Below are positions 35,141 to 44,233 of a DNA stretch of 64,000 nucleotides, piece after piece; the first letter of the stretch is position 1, and each line of letters starts with the position of its first letter. The notes under the pieces are model-generated. The model did not search any database. It saw nothing but the letters and a program-made list of their open reading frames with translations, and had not been told where the DNA came from. Position numbers and translations under genes: made by a program. The DNA is taken from assembly GCF_002217285.1 (NCBI RefSeq), contig NZ_MUGW01000030.1, positions 17,132-81,131 on the forward strand, written 5' to 3'. This DNA comes from Flavobacterium hercynium (GTDB lineage: Bacteria > Bacteroidota > Bacteroidia > Flavobacteriales > Flavobacteriaceae).

Positions 35141-36235
35141 ATGAAATCAATTAACCTTATTGCACTACTTTTATTTTGCACTTGTACGACTTACACTTTT
35201 GCACAAAAAAGTAAAAAAATGGACATTATCGCTTACTACACAGGCGACAGCAAATTAATCGACGAATACGAAGTCAACAAACTAAATCAAATTATCTTTA
35301 GTTTCTCTCATTTAAAAGATGGAAAACTAAGCATCGACTCTCCTAAGGATTCTCTTACTATTAAACATTTAGTTTCTTTAAAAGCAAAAAATCCGCAATT
35401 AAAAATTATCCTTTCGCTTGGCGGATGGGGAGGCTGTGAACCTTGCTCTGCTGCATTTTCAACAGCTGACGGAAGATTGACTTTCGCAAAATCAGTTAAG
35501 GAATTGAGTGATTATTTTAAAGTAGACGGTTTAGATTTAGATTGGGAATATCCTGCAATTGAAGGTCTTCCTGGACATTTGTTTCAACCAGCAGACAAAT
35601 CTAACTTTACAGAACTTGTAAAAATCTTACGTTCAACGTTAGGAAAAAAATACGAATTGAGCTTTGCAGCCGGAGGTTTCCAAAAATATCTGGATGAATC
35701 GATTGACTGGAAAACTGTAGCTCCTTTAGTAAATCGCATCAACATTATGAGTTATGATTTAGTAAACGGATATTCTACTGTTACAGGTCACCACACACCA
35801 TTGTATAGCACAAATGATAAAGAGGAATCAACAGATAAAGCGGTAACGTTTTTACTTAAACAAGGCGTTCCTGCTGAAAAATTAATTATCGGCGGTGCAT
35901 TTTATTCCAGAACATGGAAAAATGTAGCAAATATCAATAATGGATTGTATCAGTCTGGTGAACATATAGAAGGTGTTAATTTTAAAGACTTTGCTGCAAC
36001 GTATACAGAAGCTAACGGATGGAAATATTTCTATGATAAAAAAGCACAAGCTCCGTATTGGTACAATGAAAAAACAAAAACATTTGCAACTTCAGATGAT
36101 TTAACTTCCATAAAAGCTAAAGCGGAATATGTAAAAGCTAAAAAATTGGGTGGAATTATGTTCTGGGAACTTACTCTTGACAAACCAACTGACGGAATGG
36201 TAAAAGCAATTTACGACGTAAAAACAGCTAAATAA
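35141..36235 (+). CDS. Secreted glycoside hydrolase family 18 chitinase
   Basis: A 364-residue protein with an N-terminal signal peptide (INLIALLLFCTCTTYTFAQ). A GH18 TIM barrel follows: ILSLGGWGG (substrate-binding strand), then DGLDLDWEYP (129-138), whose Glu136 is the catalytic acid, and the closing GGIMFWELTLD. It hydrolyses chitin or related beta-1,4-GlcNAc polymers. There is no carbohydrate-binding module or type IX sorting domain. It is monocistronic between two terminators. Confidence 0.9.
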   Translation: MKSINLIALLLFCTCTTYTFAQKSKKMDIIAYYTGDSKLIDEYEVNKLNQIIFSFSHLKDGKLSIDSPKDSLTIKHLVSLKAKNPQLKIILSLGGWGGCEPCSAAFSTADGRLTFAKSVKELSDYFKVDGLDLDWEYPAIEGLPGHLFQPADKSNFTELVKILRSTLGKKYELSFAAGGFQKYLDESIDWKTVAPLVNRINIMSYDLVNGYSTVTGHHTPLYSTNDKEESTDKAVTFLLKQGVPAEKLIIGGAFYSRTWKNVANINNGLYQSGEHIEGVNFKDFAATYTEANGWKYFYDKKAQAPYWYNEKTKTFATSDDLTSIKAKAEYVKAKKLGGIMFWELTLDKPTDGMVKAIYDVKTAK

Positions 36236-36252
36236 TATAACGTCAAATTATA

Positions 36253-36293
36253 AAAAACGGGAACTATCTTAAAAAAGACAGTTCCCATTTTTG
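36253..36293. terminator. Bidirectional terminator after the chitinase gene
   Basis: GGGAACTATCTT pairs imperfectly with AAGACAGTTCCC. It is flanked by A- and T-runs and lies between the convergent chitinase and DUF4251 genes. Confidence 0.85.
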
Positions 36294-36307
36294 TTTGTTA
36301 TAATTTT

Positions 36308-36823
36308 TTAATCCTTTTTTGGTTCAGGAGCTCTAATATGCCCAGTATACGATATTGGAACACGATTGTTGCTATTTATCGAAAGTGTCGTTCCTCCGTC
36401 ATAAAAGACAGCAAAAAACAGATTGTAAACATCATCCTTCCCTTTTACTGTAGCTTTGATCGAATACGATTTATTATTTTTCTCTACTTTTATATTTTCC
36501 GGCTTTCCTTCAAACTTAATTCCGCCATCACCACCATAAGGCACATAAAAAGCACGTCCAAAAAAAGGTAAATCGCACTTTACAATTTCCGGACTCAAGG
36601 ACAAATAATGTCTATTATAATCTAAATAGATCATTCTGCCACTTTGCGGCATTACATACTCAGCATCAAAAACAAAATTACCTGAATCTACTAAAGCTTC
36701 GGTTTCTTTTTGTTTTTGAAGTTCTTTTGCTGCTTTTAACTCCTTTTTCGTTTTTTCCTGAGAAAAACACGAAATAGTAATAAGCAAACAGAACACTACT
36801 AAAATTGATACTTTATCTTTCAT
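36308..36823 (-). CDS. Exported DUF4251 protein
   Basis: A 171-residue protein with a signal peptide (residues 1-21, ending ISCFSQ). The mature part matches the DUF4251 family of Bacteroidota: VSGNFVFDAEYVMPQSGR-like start, YNRHYLSLSPEIVKCDLPFFGRAF, and GGIKFEGKPENIKVEKNNK. The function is unknown; the fold is a beta-sandwich, probably periplasmic. It lies 50 bp downstream of the META lipoprotein gene on the same strand, with possible co-transcription. Confidence 0.8.
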   Translation of the reverse strand: MKDKVSILVVFCLLITISCFSQEKTKKELKAAKELQKQKETEALVDSGNFVFDAEYVMPQSGRMIYLDYNRHYLSLSPEIVKCDLPFFGRAFYVPYGGDGGIKFEGKPENIKVEKNNKSYSIKATVKGKDDVYNLFFAVFYDGGTTLSINSNNRVPISYTGHIRAPEPKKD

Positions 36824-36873
36824 AAATACATTTTAACAGAGTTACAATATTATAATCCGAACGAAAAGTTGAT

Positions 36874-37308
36874 CTATTTTCTGGTAAAACGCATCGTAGC
36901 AATATCTCCAGAAATAAGGTTCAGTGTTTTACCATCCTCTGTAATAGCATAAGTATCTGCTTTTTGTAAGGTACTCATAAAAACCTGTTCTCCCTGACCA
37001 TCTCCACACATCATTTTTGTCATCATCATCGGTTGAGTAAGGTCAACTTTATTACCATCTACAGTAAATTGACCACTAAACGAGTTACAACTACTATTCC
37101 CAGAAACTCTATTTTCTTTTAAGTCAAAAGTAATTACTGGTTTTTTATTTGGGTACAAACCATCAAATGCAATTCTTGGTCCGGTTACATAATTTAGTTC
37201 CCATGTTCCGGCAAGTGTCGCTGCCGAAGCTTCTTTTTTACACTTAAAAACATTGCACGAAACCATTACTGCGCCTAGCAAAAATATCGCTATTATACTC
37301 TTTTTCAT
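36874..37308 (-). CDS. META-domain (HslJ-like) lipoprotein
   Basis: A 144-residue lipoprotein. The signal ends in the lipobox AVMVSC (Cys18). The META domain follows: LAGTWELNYV, PVITFDLKENRVSGNSSCNSFSG, MMTKMMCGD and KTLNLISGD. META-domain proteins such as HslJ are envelope proteins linked to heat and novobiocin tolerance. It is upstream of the DUF4251 gene and divergent from the SOD gene. Confidence 0.85.
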   Translation of the reverse strand: MKKSIIAIFLLGAVMVSCNVFKCKKEASAATLAGTWELNYVTGPRIAFDGLYPNKKPVITFDLKENRVSGNSSCNSFSGQFTVDGNKVDLTQPMMMTKMMCGDGQGEQVFMSTLQKADTYAITEDGKTLNLISGDIATMRFTRK

Positions 37309-37522
37309 AATTTTACAGTTTTAAATTAAACAGAATTAATTACACATTTTTTTAATTCCTGCGTAATTTTCCCATACTAAGTTACGTAATATTCTCTGTG
37401 TTGGTGTATAAAATCGAATCAAATCACAGGAGAATAGTTTTGCTTTTTTTTAACTTTTGCTCTCCGTGATATCGGTGTTTTTATGTTAAATTTACTTAAC
37501 AATAAATTTAAAAGTCTTTAAG

Positions 37523-38050
37523 ATGAAAAAAGTAATAGTTTCTTTCGCTATAATTACAGCCTTAATCATTGGCTGTAAGACCAATACAAAATCAGGTGAT
37601 GCAAAAAACCTAACCGTTTCTCTAGAACCAAAAAGTAACAGTTCTGTACTGGGAACTGCAACATTTACGGAGAAAGATGGTAAAGTAACGTTCATTGCAA
37701 AAATGGCTGGTTTAACTCCCGGAGTACACGCTATTCACATTCACGAAAAATCAGATTGCAGTTCTGCTGACGGAAGTTCTGCAGGCGGACACTGGAATCC
37801 AACCTTCAAAAAACATGGTAAATGGGGAGTTGCTGAATACCACAAAGGTGATATTGGTAACTTTATTGCAGACGCAAAAGGCAATGGAACCATTACACTA
37901 ACGACTAACGAATGGTGTATTGGCTGTGAGGATGAAACAAAAAATATCTTAGGAAAAGGATTAATTGTTCATCAGGGAACAGATGATTTTACTACTCAGC
38001 CTACAGGAGATGCAGGAGGAAGAGTCGCTTGTGCAGGAATAATCAAATAA
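37523..38050 (+). CDS. sodC: Cu/Zn superoxide dismutase lipoprotein
   Basis: A 175-residue protein. The N-terminal lipobox lies in ALIIGC (Cys17). The Cu/Zn SOD fold is supported by ligands in HAIHIHEKSDC, GGHWNP, HGKWG, EYHKGDIGN and LIVHQGTDDF, with the C-terminal GGRVACAG completing the disulfide with the Cys of EKSDC. It converts superoxide to hydrogen peroxide outside the cytoplasm. It is monocistronic, followed by a hairpin. Confidence 0.92.
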   Translation: MKKVIVSFAIITALIIGCKTNTKSGDAKNLTVSLEPKSNSSVLGTATFTEKDGKVTFIAKMAGLTPGVHAIHIHEKSDCSSADGSSAGGHWNPTFKKHGKWGVAEYHKGDIGNFIADAKGNGTITLTTNEWCIGCEDETKNILGKGLIVHQGTDDFTTQPTGDAGGRVACAGIIK

Positions 38051-38058
38051 AAAACACA

Positions 38059-38093
38059 ATAACCACTATTTTTTCTAAAAACTAGTGGTTATT
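38059..38093 (+). terminator. Hairpin after sodC
   Basis: The 11-bp stem AATAACCACTA/TAGTGGTTATT has only a weak T-run after it, so it is a moderate terminator. Confidence 0.6.
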
Positions 38094-38154
38094 TCATTTA
38101 AAAAATAATCTTAACACAAGAAAAAGATATCTTTGCACCCTCAAATTCAAATTA

Positions 38155-39357
38155 ATGATTAACCCGTCGGCATCCGGTTGGATAGATAAATTTTTTAGTG
38201 ACCAAAAACTTTCAGAAGCAATTCCTTTTGAAAGTACGGACTCCTTTTACTTTAAAGTTAGAGAGACTGGCTTTATCTATGGTCATATTATTGACATCGA
38301 TTCACAAATTCCAATTACTATAAAAGGCTGGTTTAAAACCGAAATTTCCAAAGTTGCCTTATTAAATACTTTATACGGCGTTTTTTGTTTAGAGAAAAGA
38401 AGCTCTGAACCTAGAAATTTTATTACGGAGGTTTTGAAATTTTACAAAGAAATGAATCCGGAAGGTTTTAGTTTGTTTAAAATTTTATTACCAAAAGAAG
38501 CTCCTTCTCTGGCCTTAGAAAATATAATTGACCAACGCGTTCAAACGAATGACAGCATTGTCAGTAAAAACTTTTCGCATTTGGTAACCAATGCATTATT
38601 GTTTATTGATGTTTTAGCTTTTAGACAATATTTGGTTCATGGCGAAATTCCGGAAAAGTACCTGAAACGAATTGAAGAAACAGTACTTGGTATTGTAGCA
38701 CTTGCTTTAAAAACAAAAACAGTAAAATCACAGCATGATGATTTATTAATTAAACTTTTTGAAGCTTCTATACGCTATTCTAAATTTTCAAAAGTTACTG
38801 TTGATACGTTAGAAACTTTGCAATTGGATTATTTTAATAATAAATTAGAACAATATTATCTGATCGACATGGCCGGAATGGCTTTATGGAGCGACGGTGT
38901 TGTAGAAAATGAGGAAGCTTATTTTTTATACTCTTTAGGATCAATGATGAATGTTTCTGATGATTTTGTTACTAAAAGTATAGATACGACCAATACTTTT
39001 ATTACGACGCACAAAAAGAAAATCCCATACTTTAATTATTCAAATCCTGTAAAGCATTTTTACGACCAAATGACACACAGCGTTGTTAAATTGATTGTAA
39101 GAAACAAAAACAGATTAATTAAGGAAATTATTCAGAGTAAAGAATTAATGGTTTTATTAGCTTACTCTACAACAAGAGATTTGGATGCTAAAGAAAAGAA
39201 AAAAGTAAAAAAACAACTTTTGGATATCTGTAAAACGATTCCATCACTTACCATATTTTTACTTCCGGGCGGTAGTTTATTGTTGCCTATTCTGATTAAG
39301 TTTATTCCAACTTTATTACCATCGGCGTTCAATGAAAATCTGGACGATAACGAATAA
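38155..39357 (+). CDS. LETM1-related biofilm-associated protein
   Basis: A 400-residue protein of a flavobacterial family annotated as LETM1-related. The C-terminal ~75 residues (TRDLDAKEKKKVKKQLLDIC, then IPSLTIFLLPGGSLLLPIL) match the LETM1 ribosome-binding/membrane motif. The middle (ALWSDGVVENEEAYFLYSLG) resembles a TerB/calcium-like helical domain. A single hydrophobic hairpin lies near the end. The function is unknown beyond a reported association with biofilms. It starts with ATG at 38155 and is terminated by a hairpin right after the stop codon. Confidence 0.7.
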   Translation: MINPSASGWIDKFFSDQKLSEAIPFESTDSFYFKVRETGFIYGHIIDIDSQIPITIKGWFKTEISKVALLNTLYGVFCLEKRSSEPRNFITEVLKFYKEMNPEGFSLFKILLPKEAPSLALENIIDQRVQTNDSIVSKNFSHLVTNALLFIDVLAFRQYLVHGEIPEKYLKRIEETVLGIVALALKTKTVKSQHDDLLIKLFEASIRYSKFSKVTVDTLETLQLDYFNNKLEQYYLIDMAGMALWSDGVVENEEAYFLYSLGSMMNVSDDFVTKSIDTTNTFITTHKKKIPYFNYSNPVKHFYDQMTHSVVKLIVRNKNRLIKEIIQSKELMVLLAYSTTRDLDAKEKKKVKKQLLDICKTIPSLTIFLLPGGSLLLPILIKFIPTLLPSAFNENLDDNE

Positions 39358-39389
39358 AAAAAAATCGCCTTTCGGCGATTTTTTTTATT
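39358..39389. terminator. Bidirectional terminator
   Basis: AAAATCGCC/GGCGATTTT with a TTTC loop and flanking A/T runs lies between the convergent LETM1-like and carbonic anhydrase genes. Confidence 0.9.
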
Positions 39390-39403
39390 TATAGTTTTAT
39401 AGA

Positions 39404-40039
39404 TTACAAATCTAATTGATACACTGCATCCAGTTCATCATTAGAGCTAATGGTTACATTAAGATCAGTAACAAAACCGGAATTCAATCCGTATACCCAA
39501 CCGTGTAACATTAAGCCCTGACCGTTTTTCCATGCACCTTGTACGATAGAAGTTTTAGCCAGATTGTAAACTTGTTCTTTAGCGTTTATTTCTACAAATG
39601 CATTAAAACGTTCTGTTTCATCTTCAATTGAATTAAGATATTTATCGTGAAGACGGTATTCATCTTTAATATGACGAATCCAGTTATCGATGATACCAAC
39701 TGATTGATTTCCCATTGCTGCTTTCACACCACCACATCCATAATGTCCGCAAACAATAACATGTTTTACCTTTAATACGTTTACTGCATAATCCAGAACA
39801 CTCAACATATTCATATCAGAGTGCACAACCATATTAGCAATATTACGGTGCACAAAAACTTCTCCTGGTTTTGCTCCAATAATTTCATTTGCAGGAACAC
39901 GGCTATCAGAACATCCAATCCATAATAATGGTGGTGTTTGTCCTTTGGCTAAATCTGCGAAATAATTAGGATCCTTTGCTAATGATTGCTCAACCCACTT
40001 TTTGTTGTTTTCTAATATTTGTTTATAAAACTCTTTCAT
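39404..40039 (-). CDS. can: Beta-carbonic anhydrase
   Basis: A 211-residue zinc enzyme interconverting CO2 and bicarbonate. WIGCSDSRVPANEI (40-53) holds the first zinc Cys and the Asp-Arg dyad. HVIVCGHYGCGGVKAAM holds the zinc His and second Cys. It lies 120 bp downstream of the SulP transporter on the same strand, suggesting linked bicarbonate uptake and hydration. Confidence 0.94.
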   Translation of the reverse strand: MKEFYKQILENNKKWVEQSLAKDPNYFADLAKGQTPPLLWIGCSDSRVPANEIIGAKPGEVFVHRNIANMVVHSDMNMLSVLDYAVNVLKVKHVIVCGHYGCGGVKAAMGNQSVGIIDNWIRHIKDEYRLHDKYLNSIEDETERFNAFVEINAKEQVYNLAKTSIVQGAWKNGQGLMLHGWVYGLNSGFVTDLNVTISSNDELDAVYQLDL

Positions 40040-40159
40040 TCTTTGTTGTTTTTTTTAGATAGATTTTACGTTTTGACAAAACATTTCAAAACATAAGTTT
40101 CTCGTAAAGTTACCTAAATTTTAATATAATTCGCAAGACGTAAATCTTATATTTTTTGT

Positions 40160-41812
40160 TTATTCGAAATCTTCTTTGTTTATTTCCCTTTGCACCAATT
40201 CTCTTTTTGCCACATCATAGTAATGTTCAATCTTTACATGATTACTGCCTTCAGGAGAGTTTTCTAATTCGTATGCGTCTTTAAAACCTTTTAGTTTTAC
40301 CTTGATATTATCATCGACAGCGCGGGTTTCTTTAAACTCACGAATCAAATCAAGAACATCATGAGCGATATATTCTGTATCCTCTGCATTGATAATAACT
40401 TTTGAATTTTCAGGAATCTCGCCTAATGTAGTTTTAATAGCTGCTTTGTTCAAAAATGAAACTTCTTGAGCCAAATCAATATGAATAACGTCTCCATCTT
40501 CATATTCTTCCTTTTTAAAACTGTAAGCTCGTTTTAAATTTCCTCTCAAAACAAAAATAACACTGATAATAATACCCAAAGCAACTCCTTTAAGTAAATC
40601 TGTTGCCACAACAAACACTAACGTAGCGATAAAAGGTATAAATTGATATTTTCCTTTTAGCCAAAAATGAATGAAGGTTGCGGGTTTTGCTAATTTATAA
40701 CCAACCAAAATCAGTACTGTAGCTAAAGTTGCTAATGGAATTCTGTTTAATAAAGTTGGAATACTAAGTACACTTACCAATAAAAGAACACCATGTATAA
40801 TGGCTGACATTTTAGATTTAGCACCTGCATTATTATTTGCTGATGATCTCACCACTACAGATGTCATTGGTAAACCACCTAAAAGTGAACTCACAATATT
40901 ACCAAGCCCTTGCGCTTTAAGTTCTACATTAGTATCGGTATATCTTTTTTGTACATCCATTCTATCAGAGGCTTCAATACATAACAAAGTTTCTATAGAA
41001 GCAACTATCGCAATTGTGATACCCACAACCCAGACTTTTGGATTGGTAACGGCAGCAAAATTTGGTGTAATAATAATAGATTTAAATTCCTCAAAAGATT
41101 GCGGAACCGGCAAAGAAACCAAATGATCTTTTACTATTGCCAACGGGCTTTCTGTTCTGATGAAAAATTCATTTAAAACAATTCCGGCAGCAACAGCAAC
41201 AAGTGCTCCCGGTACTAATTTTAAATTCTTTAAAAACCCTATTTTCTCCCATGAAATTAAAATGGCGAATGAAACTAAGGAAATTACAACAGCGCCTAAG
41301 TTGATATGATTCACTACATCGAAGAGAAAAGAAAAAGAATTACTTCCATCCTTTTGAAGAAAAGCCTGATCTCCTTCAAAATCAGCATCGTAACCAAAAG
41401 CATGTGGAAGCTGTTTTAAAATGATAATAATTCCAATACCTGCTAGCATTCCTTCGATAACATTGGTAGGGAAATAATTCGAAATACTTCCGGCTTTTAA
41501 AAACCCTAACCCTAATTGTATAGCTCCAGCAATAAAAACAGACATTAAAAACACATCAAAAGCGCCCAAATCGGTAATAGCTGTTAAAATAATAGCCGTT
41601 AAACCCGCGGCAGGACCGGAAACACTAATATGCGACTGACTTAAGTAACCTACTACGATACCGCCAATAACACCTGCAATAATTCCTGAAAACAATGGAG
41701 CTCCTGAGGCCAATGCAATACCTAAACATAGTGGAAGCGCCACTAAAAAAACGACTAAACCTGATGCAAAATCAGATTTAAGGTTGGCAAAAAGATTAAT
41801 TTTTTTTGTCAT
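40160..41812 (-). CDS. SulP-family anion (probably bicarbonate) transporter
   Basis: A 550-residue inner-membrane protein with about 11-12 hydrophobic segments from LVVFLVALPLCLGIALASG through IISVIFVLRG. The SulP signature includes SVSGPAAGLTAIIL. A cytoplasmic STAS-like domain follows at the C-terminus (about 440-520; FLNKAAIKTTLGEIPENSKVIINAEDTEYIAHDVLDLI). Linkage to a carbonic anhydrase favours bicarbonate over sulfate as substrate. Sodium coupling, as in BicA, is possible but not shown. Confidence 0.88.
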   Translation of the reverse strand: MTKKINLFANLKSDFASGLVVFLVALPLCLGIALASGAPLFSGIIAGVIGGIVVGYLSQSHISVSGPAAGLTAIILTAITDLGAFDVFLMSVFIAGAIQLGLGFLKAGSISNYFPTNVIEGMLAGIGIIIILKQLPHAFGYDADFEGDQAFLQKDGSNSFSFLFDVVNHINLGAVVISLVSFAILISWEKIGFLKNLKLVPGALVAVAAGIVLNEFFIRTESPLAIVKDHLVSLPVPQSFEEFKSIIITPNFAAVTNPKVWVVGITIAIVASIETLLCIEASDRMDVQKRYTDTNVELKAQGLGNIVSSLLGGLPMTSVVVRSSANNNAGAKSKMSAIIHGVLLLVSVLSIPTLLNRIPLATLATVLILVGYKLAKPATFIHFWLKGKYQFIPFIATLVFVVATDLLKGVALGIIISVIFVLRGNLKRAYSFKKEEYEDGDVIHIDLAQEVSFLNKAAIKTTLGEIPENSKVIINAEDTEYIAHDVLDLIREFKETRAVDDNIKVKLKGFKDAYELENSPEGSNHVKIEHYYDVAKRELVQREINKEDFE

Positions 41813-41889
41813 AATTCAATACTAAAATTTGATAAATAAAGGGGAACCATGCTTACAATAAACATAGTTTTTTTTAACAATCGGAAGTA

Positions 41890-42174
41890 TTATGACAAGT
41901 TGGGCGGCGGAGCAAATATAGTTGCGGAAATGGAATCTAATTTCACAGTATTTTGTGACACTATAGTTTCTTTTTTAATACAAACAGGCATTACAATTTC
42001 ATGTTGAAATATTGCAGGATAAACAGCAGCTTTAAGTTCTTTATGCGAATGCTCTTCTTCAGCAAAACTAAAGAACACAGACGTATCATTACTTTCCTTC
42101 ATTACCGTTACAATCGTCGGTGTAGACAGAAAAGCAATAAATATAAATAACAATATACGAGCGACCTGTTTCAT
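41890..42174 (-). CDS. Small membrane/exported hypothetical protein
   Basis: A 94-residue protein with an N-terminal hydrophobic segment (ILLFIFIAFLSTPTIVTVM). An acidic, histidine-containing stretch follows (FAEEEHSHKELK). Unrecognised. It is upstream of the SulP gene on the same strand with a 77-bp gap. The EEEHSHKE stretch could bind a metal ion, but this is speculation. Confidence 0.5.
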   Translation of the reverse strand: MKQVARILLFIFIAFLSTPTIVTVMKESNDTSVFFSFAEEEHSHKELKAAVYPAIFQHEIVMPVCIKKETIVSQNTVKLDSISATIFAPPPNLS

Positions 42175-42246
42175 TGTAGCAAAAATAGCGTTAAAGCAAT
42201 AAATTCAATGCGCGAATGCAAAAATTTTTATCAAATTTAACAAACA

Positions 42247-42291
42247 TAAAAAAAGCAGAATGTCAGCTGGCTGACATTCTGCTTTTTTTTA
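42247..42291. terminator. Perfect hairpin terminator after dps
   Basis: The stem GCAGAATGTCAGC pairs with GCTGACATTCTGC, with A- and T-runs on both sides. It serves dps on the minus strand. Confidence 0.9.
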
Positions 42292-42305
42292 ATATAATCA
42301 GTGTT

Positions 42306-42785
42306 TTATAGTTCCTCTTCTAACCATGCATTCATCATCCAGATGGTTTTTTCCTGTTCAGCAATAAAGTCGCTCATCATAGAATTTGTTCCCTCATCTC
42401 CAGCGTCTCCGGCTTTAGTCAAAATACCTCTTTCAATTTTTAATAAATCAGATAAAGAATGTACTATTAACTGAACTGCTTTCTCATCGTTAGATATATT
42501 TTTTCCAACAGTTAATTTATTATTTGAAATATAATCTTCAAAAGTATGTAATGGAGTTCCTCCTATTGTTAATACTCTTTCTGCAATCATATCTATTTTT
42601 AATTGTGAATCTGTATAAAGCTCTTCAAATTTAACGTGCAAATCAAAAAATCGTTTCCCACGAATGTTCCAGTGAATCCCTCTTAAATTTTGATAATATA
42701 CTTGAAAATTGGACAACAAAATGTTCAATTCTTTAACTAACAACTCTGACTCTTTTACAGGTAATCCTAAAATATTTGTTTTCAT
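42306..42785 (-). CDS. dps: Dps-family ferritin-like DNA protection protein
   Basis: A 159-residue four-helix protein. The Dps ferroxidase motif is at residues 38-67: GIHWNIRG followed by FFDLHVKFEELYTDSQLKID (His, Asp and Glu ligands). It forms 12-mers that store iron, consume peroxide and may bind DNA. It is divergent from oxyR across 108 bp, suggesting peroxide induction by OxyR. Confidence 0.92.
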   Translation of the reverse strand: MKTNILGLPVKESELLVKELNILLSNFQVYYQNLRGIHWNIRGKRFFDLHVKFEELYTDSQLKIDMIAERVLTIGGTPLHTFEDYISNNKLTVGKNISNDEKAVQLIVHSLSDLLKIERGILTKAGDAGDEGTNSMMSDFIAEQEKTIWMMNAWLEEEL

Positions 42786-42865
42786 TATAATTGTATTTTA
42801 CAGTATGTTACTACAAATTTAAAATAAATTGGTCGAAAATATTATAAATAAAAATTATATTTTGT

Positions 42866-42873
42866 TATTTTTG
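42866..42873 (+). promoter_or_regulatory. -7 box of oxyR
   Basis: TATTTTTG matches TAnnTTTG 20 bp upstream of the oxyR ATG. No clear -33 box is visible. Confidence 0.5.
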
Positions 42874-42893
42874 CATCAAAAAATACTATCAAA

Positions 42894-43835
42894 ATGACGA
42901 TCACTCAATTACAATATGTGTTAGCTGTTGCAGAACATAAAAATTTCACACTTGCTGCTGAAAAATGTTTTGTAACCCAGCCTACCTTAAGTATGCAAAT
43001 TCAAAAAATTGAAGAAGAACTTAATATTTTAATTTTTGACAGAACTAAAAAACCTATTCAGCTTACAGAAATTGGTCAGAAAATTGTAAATCAGGCTAAA
43101 AATATAGTTAACGAAGCAGATCGAATTAAAGATATTGTGGAGCAGCAAAAAGGTTTTATTGGCGGAGAATTTCGTTTAGGAATTATCCCTACGATTATGC
43201 CAACGCTTCTACCGATGTTTTTAAATAATTTTATAAAAAAATATCCAAAAGTAAAACTCTTGATAGAGGAACTTAATACAGATGAAATCATTTTAAAACT
43301 TAAAAACGGACATCTTGATGCTGCAATTGCAGCTACTCCGCTTGAAGATGAAAAGATTAAGGAGATTGTTTTGTATTTTGAGCCTTTTGTTGCTTACATC
43401 CCGGAACATCATTCTAGCTTTCAAAAAGAAGAAATCGAAGTTTCTGATTTAAACATTAATGAAATTTTATTATTACAGGATGGACATTGTTTTAGAGACG
43501 GAATTTTAAATTTATGCAAACATGGTTCTGATGCTGATCAGAATAATTTTCAGATTCAAAGCGGAAGTTTTGAAACGCTGATTAAATTGGCTGATGAAGG
43601 TTTAGGCACAACATTATTACCGTATTTACATACGCTTGATTTAAAAGATGCTGATAAATTAAAATTACGCAACTTCAAGGAACCTAAACCTGCTCGTGAA
43701 GTAAGTTTAATTTTCCCTAAAAGCGAATTAAAAATGCATATTATCGATGCACTTCGATCGACAATCGCCGGAGTGGTAAAAGGAGCAATCGTTTTCCAGA
43801 ATGTTCAAATCATTAGTCCGCTACAAAAGAAATAA
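42894..43835 (+). CDS. oxyR: LysR-type hydrogen peroxide sensor OxyR
   Basis: A 313-residue LysR regulator. The N-terminal HTH is MTITQLQYVLAVAEHKNFT...KCFVTQPTLSMQIQKIE. In the effector domain, QDGHCFRDGILNLC aligns with the redox cysteines C199 and C208 of E. coli OxyR (GHCLRDQAMGFC), so peroxide sensing by disulfide formation is likely. The gene is divergent to dps, an expected target. Confidence 0.92.
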   Translation: MTITQLQYVLAVAEHKNFTLAAEKCFVTQPTLSMQIQKIEEELNILIFDRTKKPIQLTEIGQKIVNQAKNIVNEADRIKDIVEQQKGFIGGEFRLGIIPTIMPTLLPMFLNNFIKKYPKVKLLIEELNTDEIILKLKNGHLDAAIAATPLEDEKIKEIVLYFEPFVAYIPEHHSSFQKEEIEVSDLNINEILLLQDGHCFRDGILNLCKHGSDADQNNFQIQSGSFETLIKLADEGLGTTLLPYLHTLDLKDADKLKLRNFKEPKPAREVSLIFPKSELKMHIIDALRSTIAGVVKGAIVFQNVQIISPLQKK

Positions 43836-43839
43836 TACT

Positions 43840-43874
43840 AAAAAAGGAGCCAAAATTTGGCTCCTTTTTTTATA
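43840..43874. terminator. Terminator after oxyR
   Basis: AAAAAGGAGCCAAA pairs with TTTGGCTCCTTTTT, forming a stem with flanking A/T runs. It can serve oxyR and the convergent small gene. Confidence 0.9.
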
Positions 43875-44067
43875 CTTTGATGAGTAGTAGACTTTGCTCT
43901 AATTCTGGTTTTTCGATAATGAAATTCAATAACCATTCCTGCAACTGTTCCATTTCGTATGGTAACAGCGTTTTGATAGCTTTCTCTAATTCTTTACAGA
44001 AAAGTATCGGGTCGAAACTAACTCTTTCAAGTATTGATTTCGTGTAATCAAACATCATTTTTGACAT
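43870..44067 (-). CDS. Small conserved hypothetical protein
   Basis: A 65-residue soluble, helical protein (SILERVSFDPILFCKELEKAIKTLLPYEMEQLQEWLLNF). Unrecognised. It has an ATG start and its stop codon lies within the oxyR terminator. The regular amphipathic pattern and codon use look genuine. Confidence 0.6.
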   Translation of the reverse strand: MSKMMFDYTKSILERVSFDPILFCKELEKAIKTLLPYEMEQLQEWLLNFIIEKPELEQSLLLIKV

Positions 44068-44233
44068 AATAAAATAAGATAATGGGGGTTCTTAATTTTT
44101 TAAACTCAGACCAAATTTAATCAAATACTTCAAATAAATTCAACATTTAACTTATTATTTTATAAATCCTATCTACGAATACGTTTTCTTAATATATATA
44201 GATCAATGTAGACTTATTCTAAATAACTCATTT

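Noticed and set aside
43697..43716. Further copy of the 20-bp repeat (GAAGTAAGTTTAAT) inside oxyR
   Set aside because: The second half (TTGACC) is missing and the match lies in conserved coding sequence; chance similarity.
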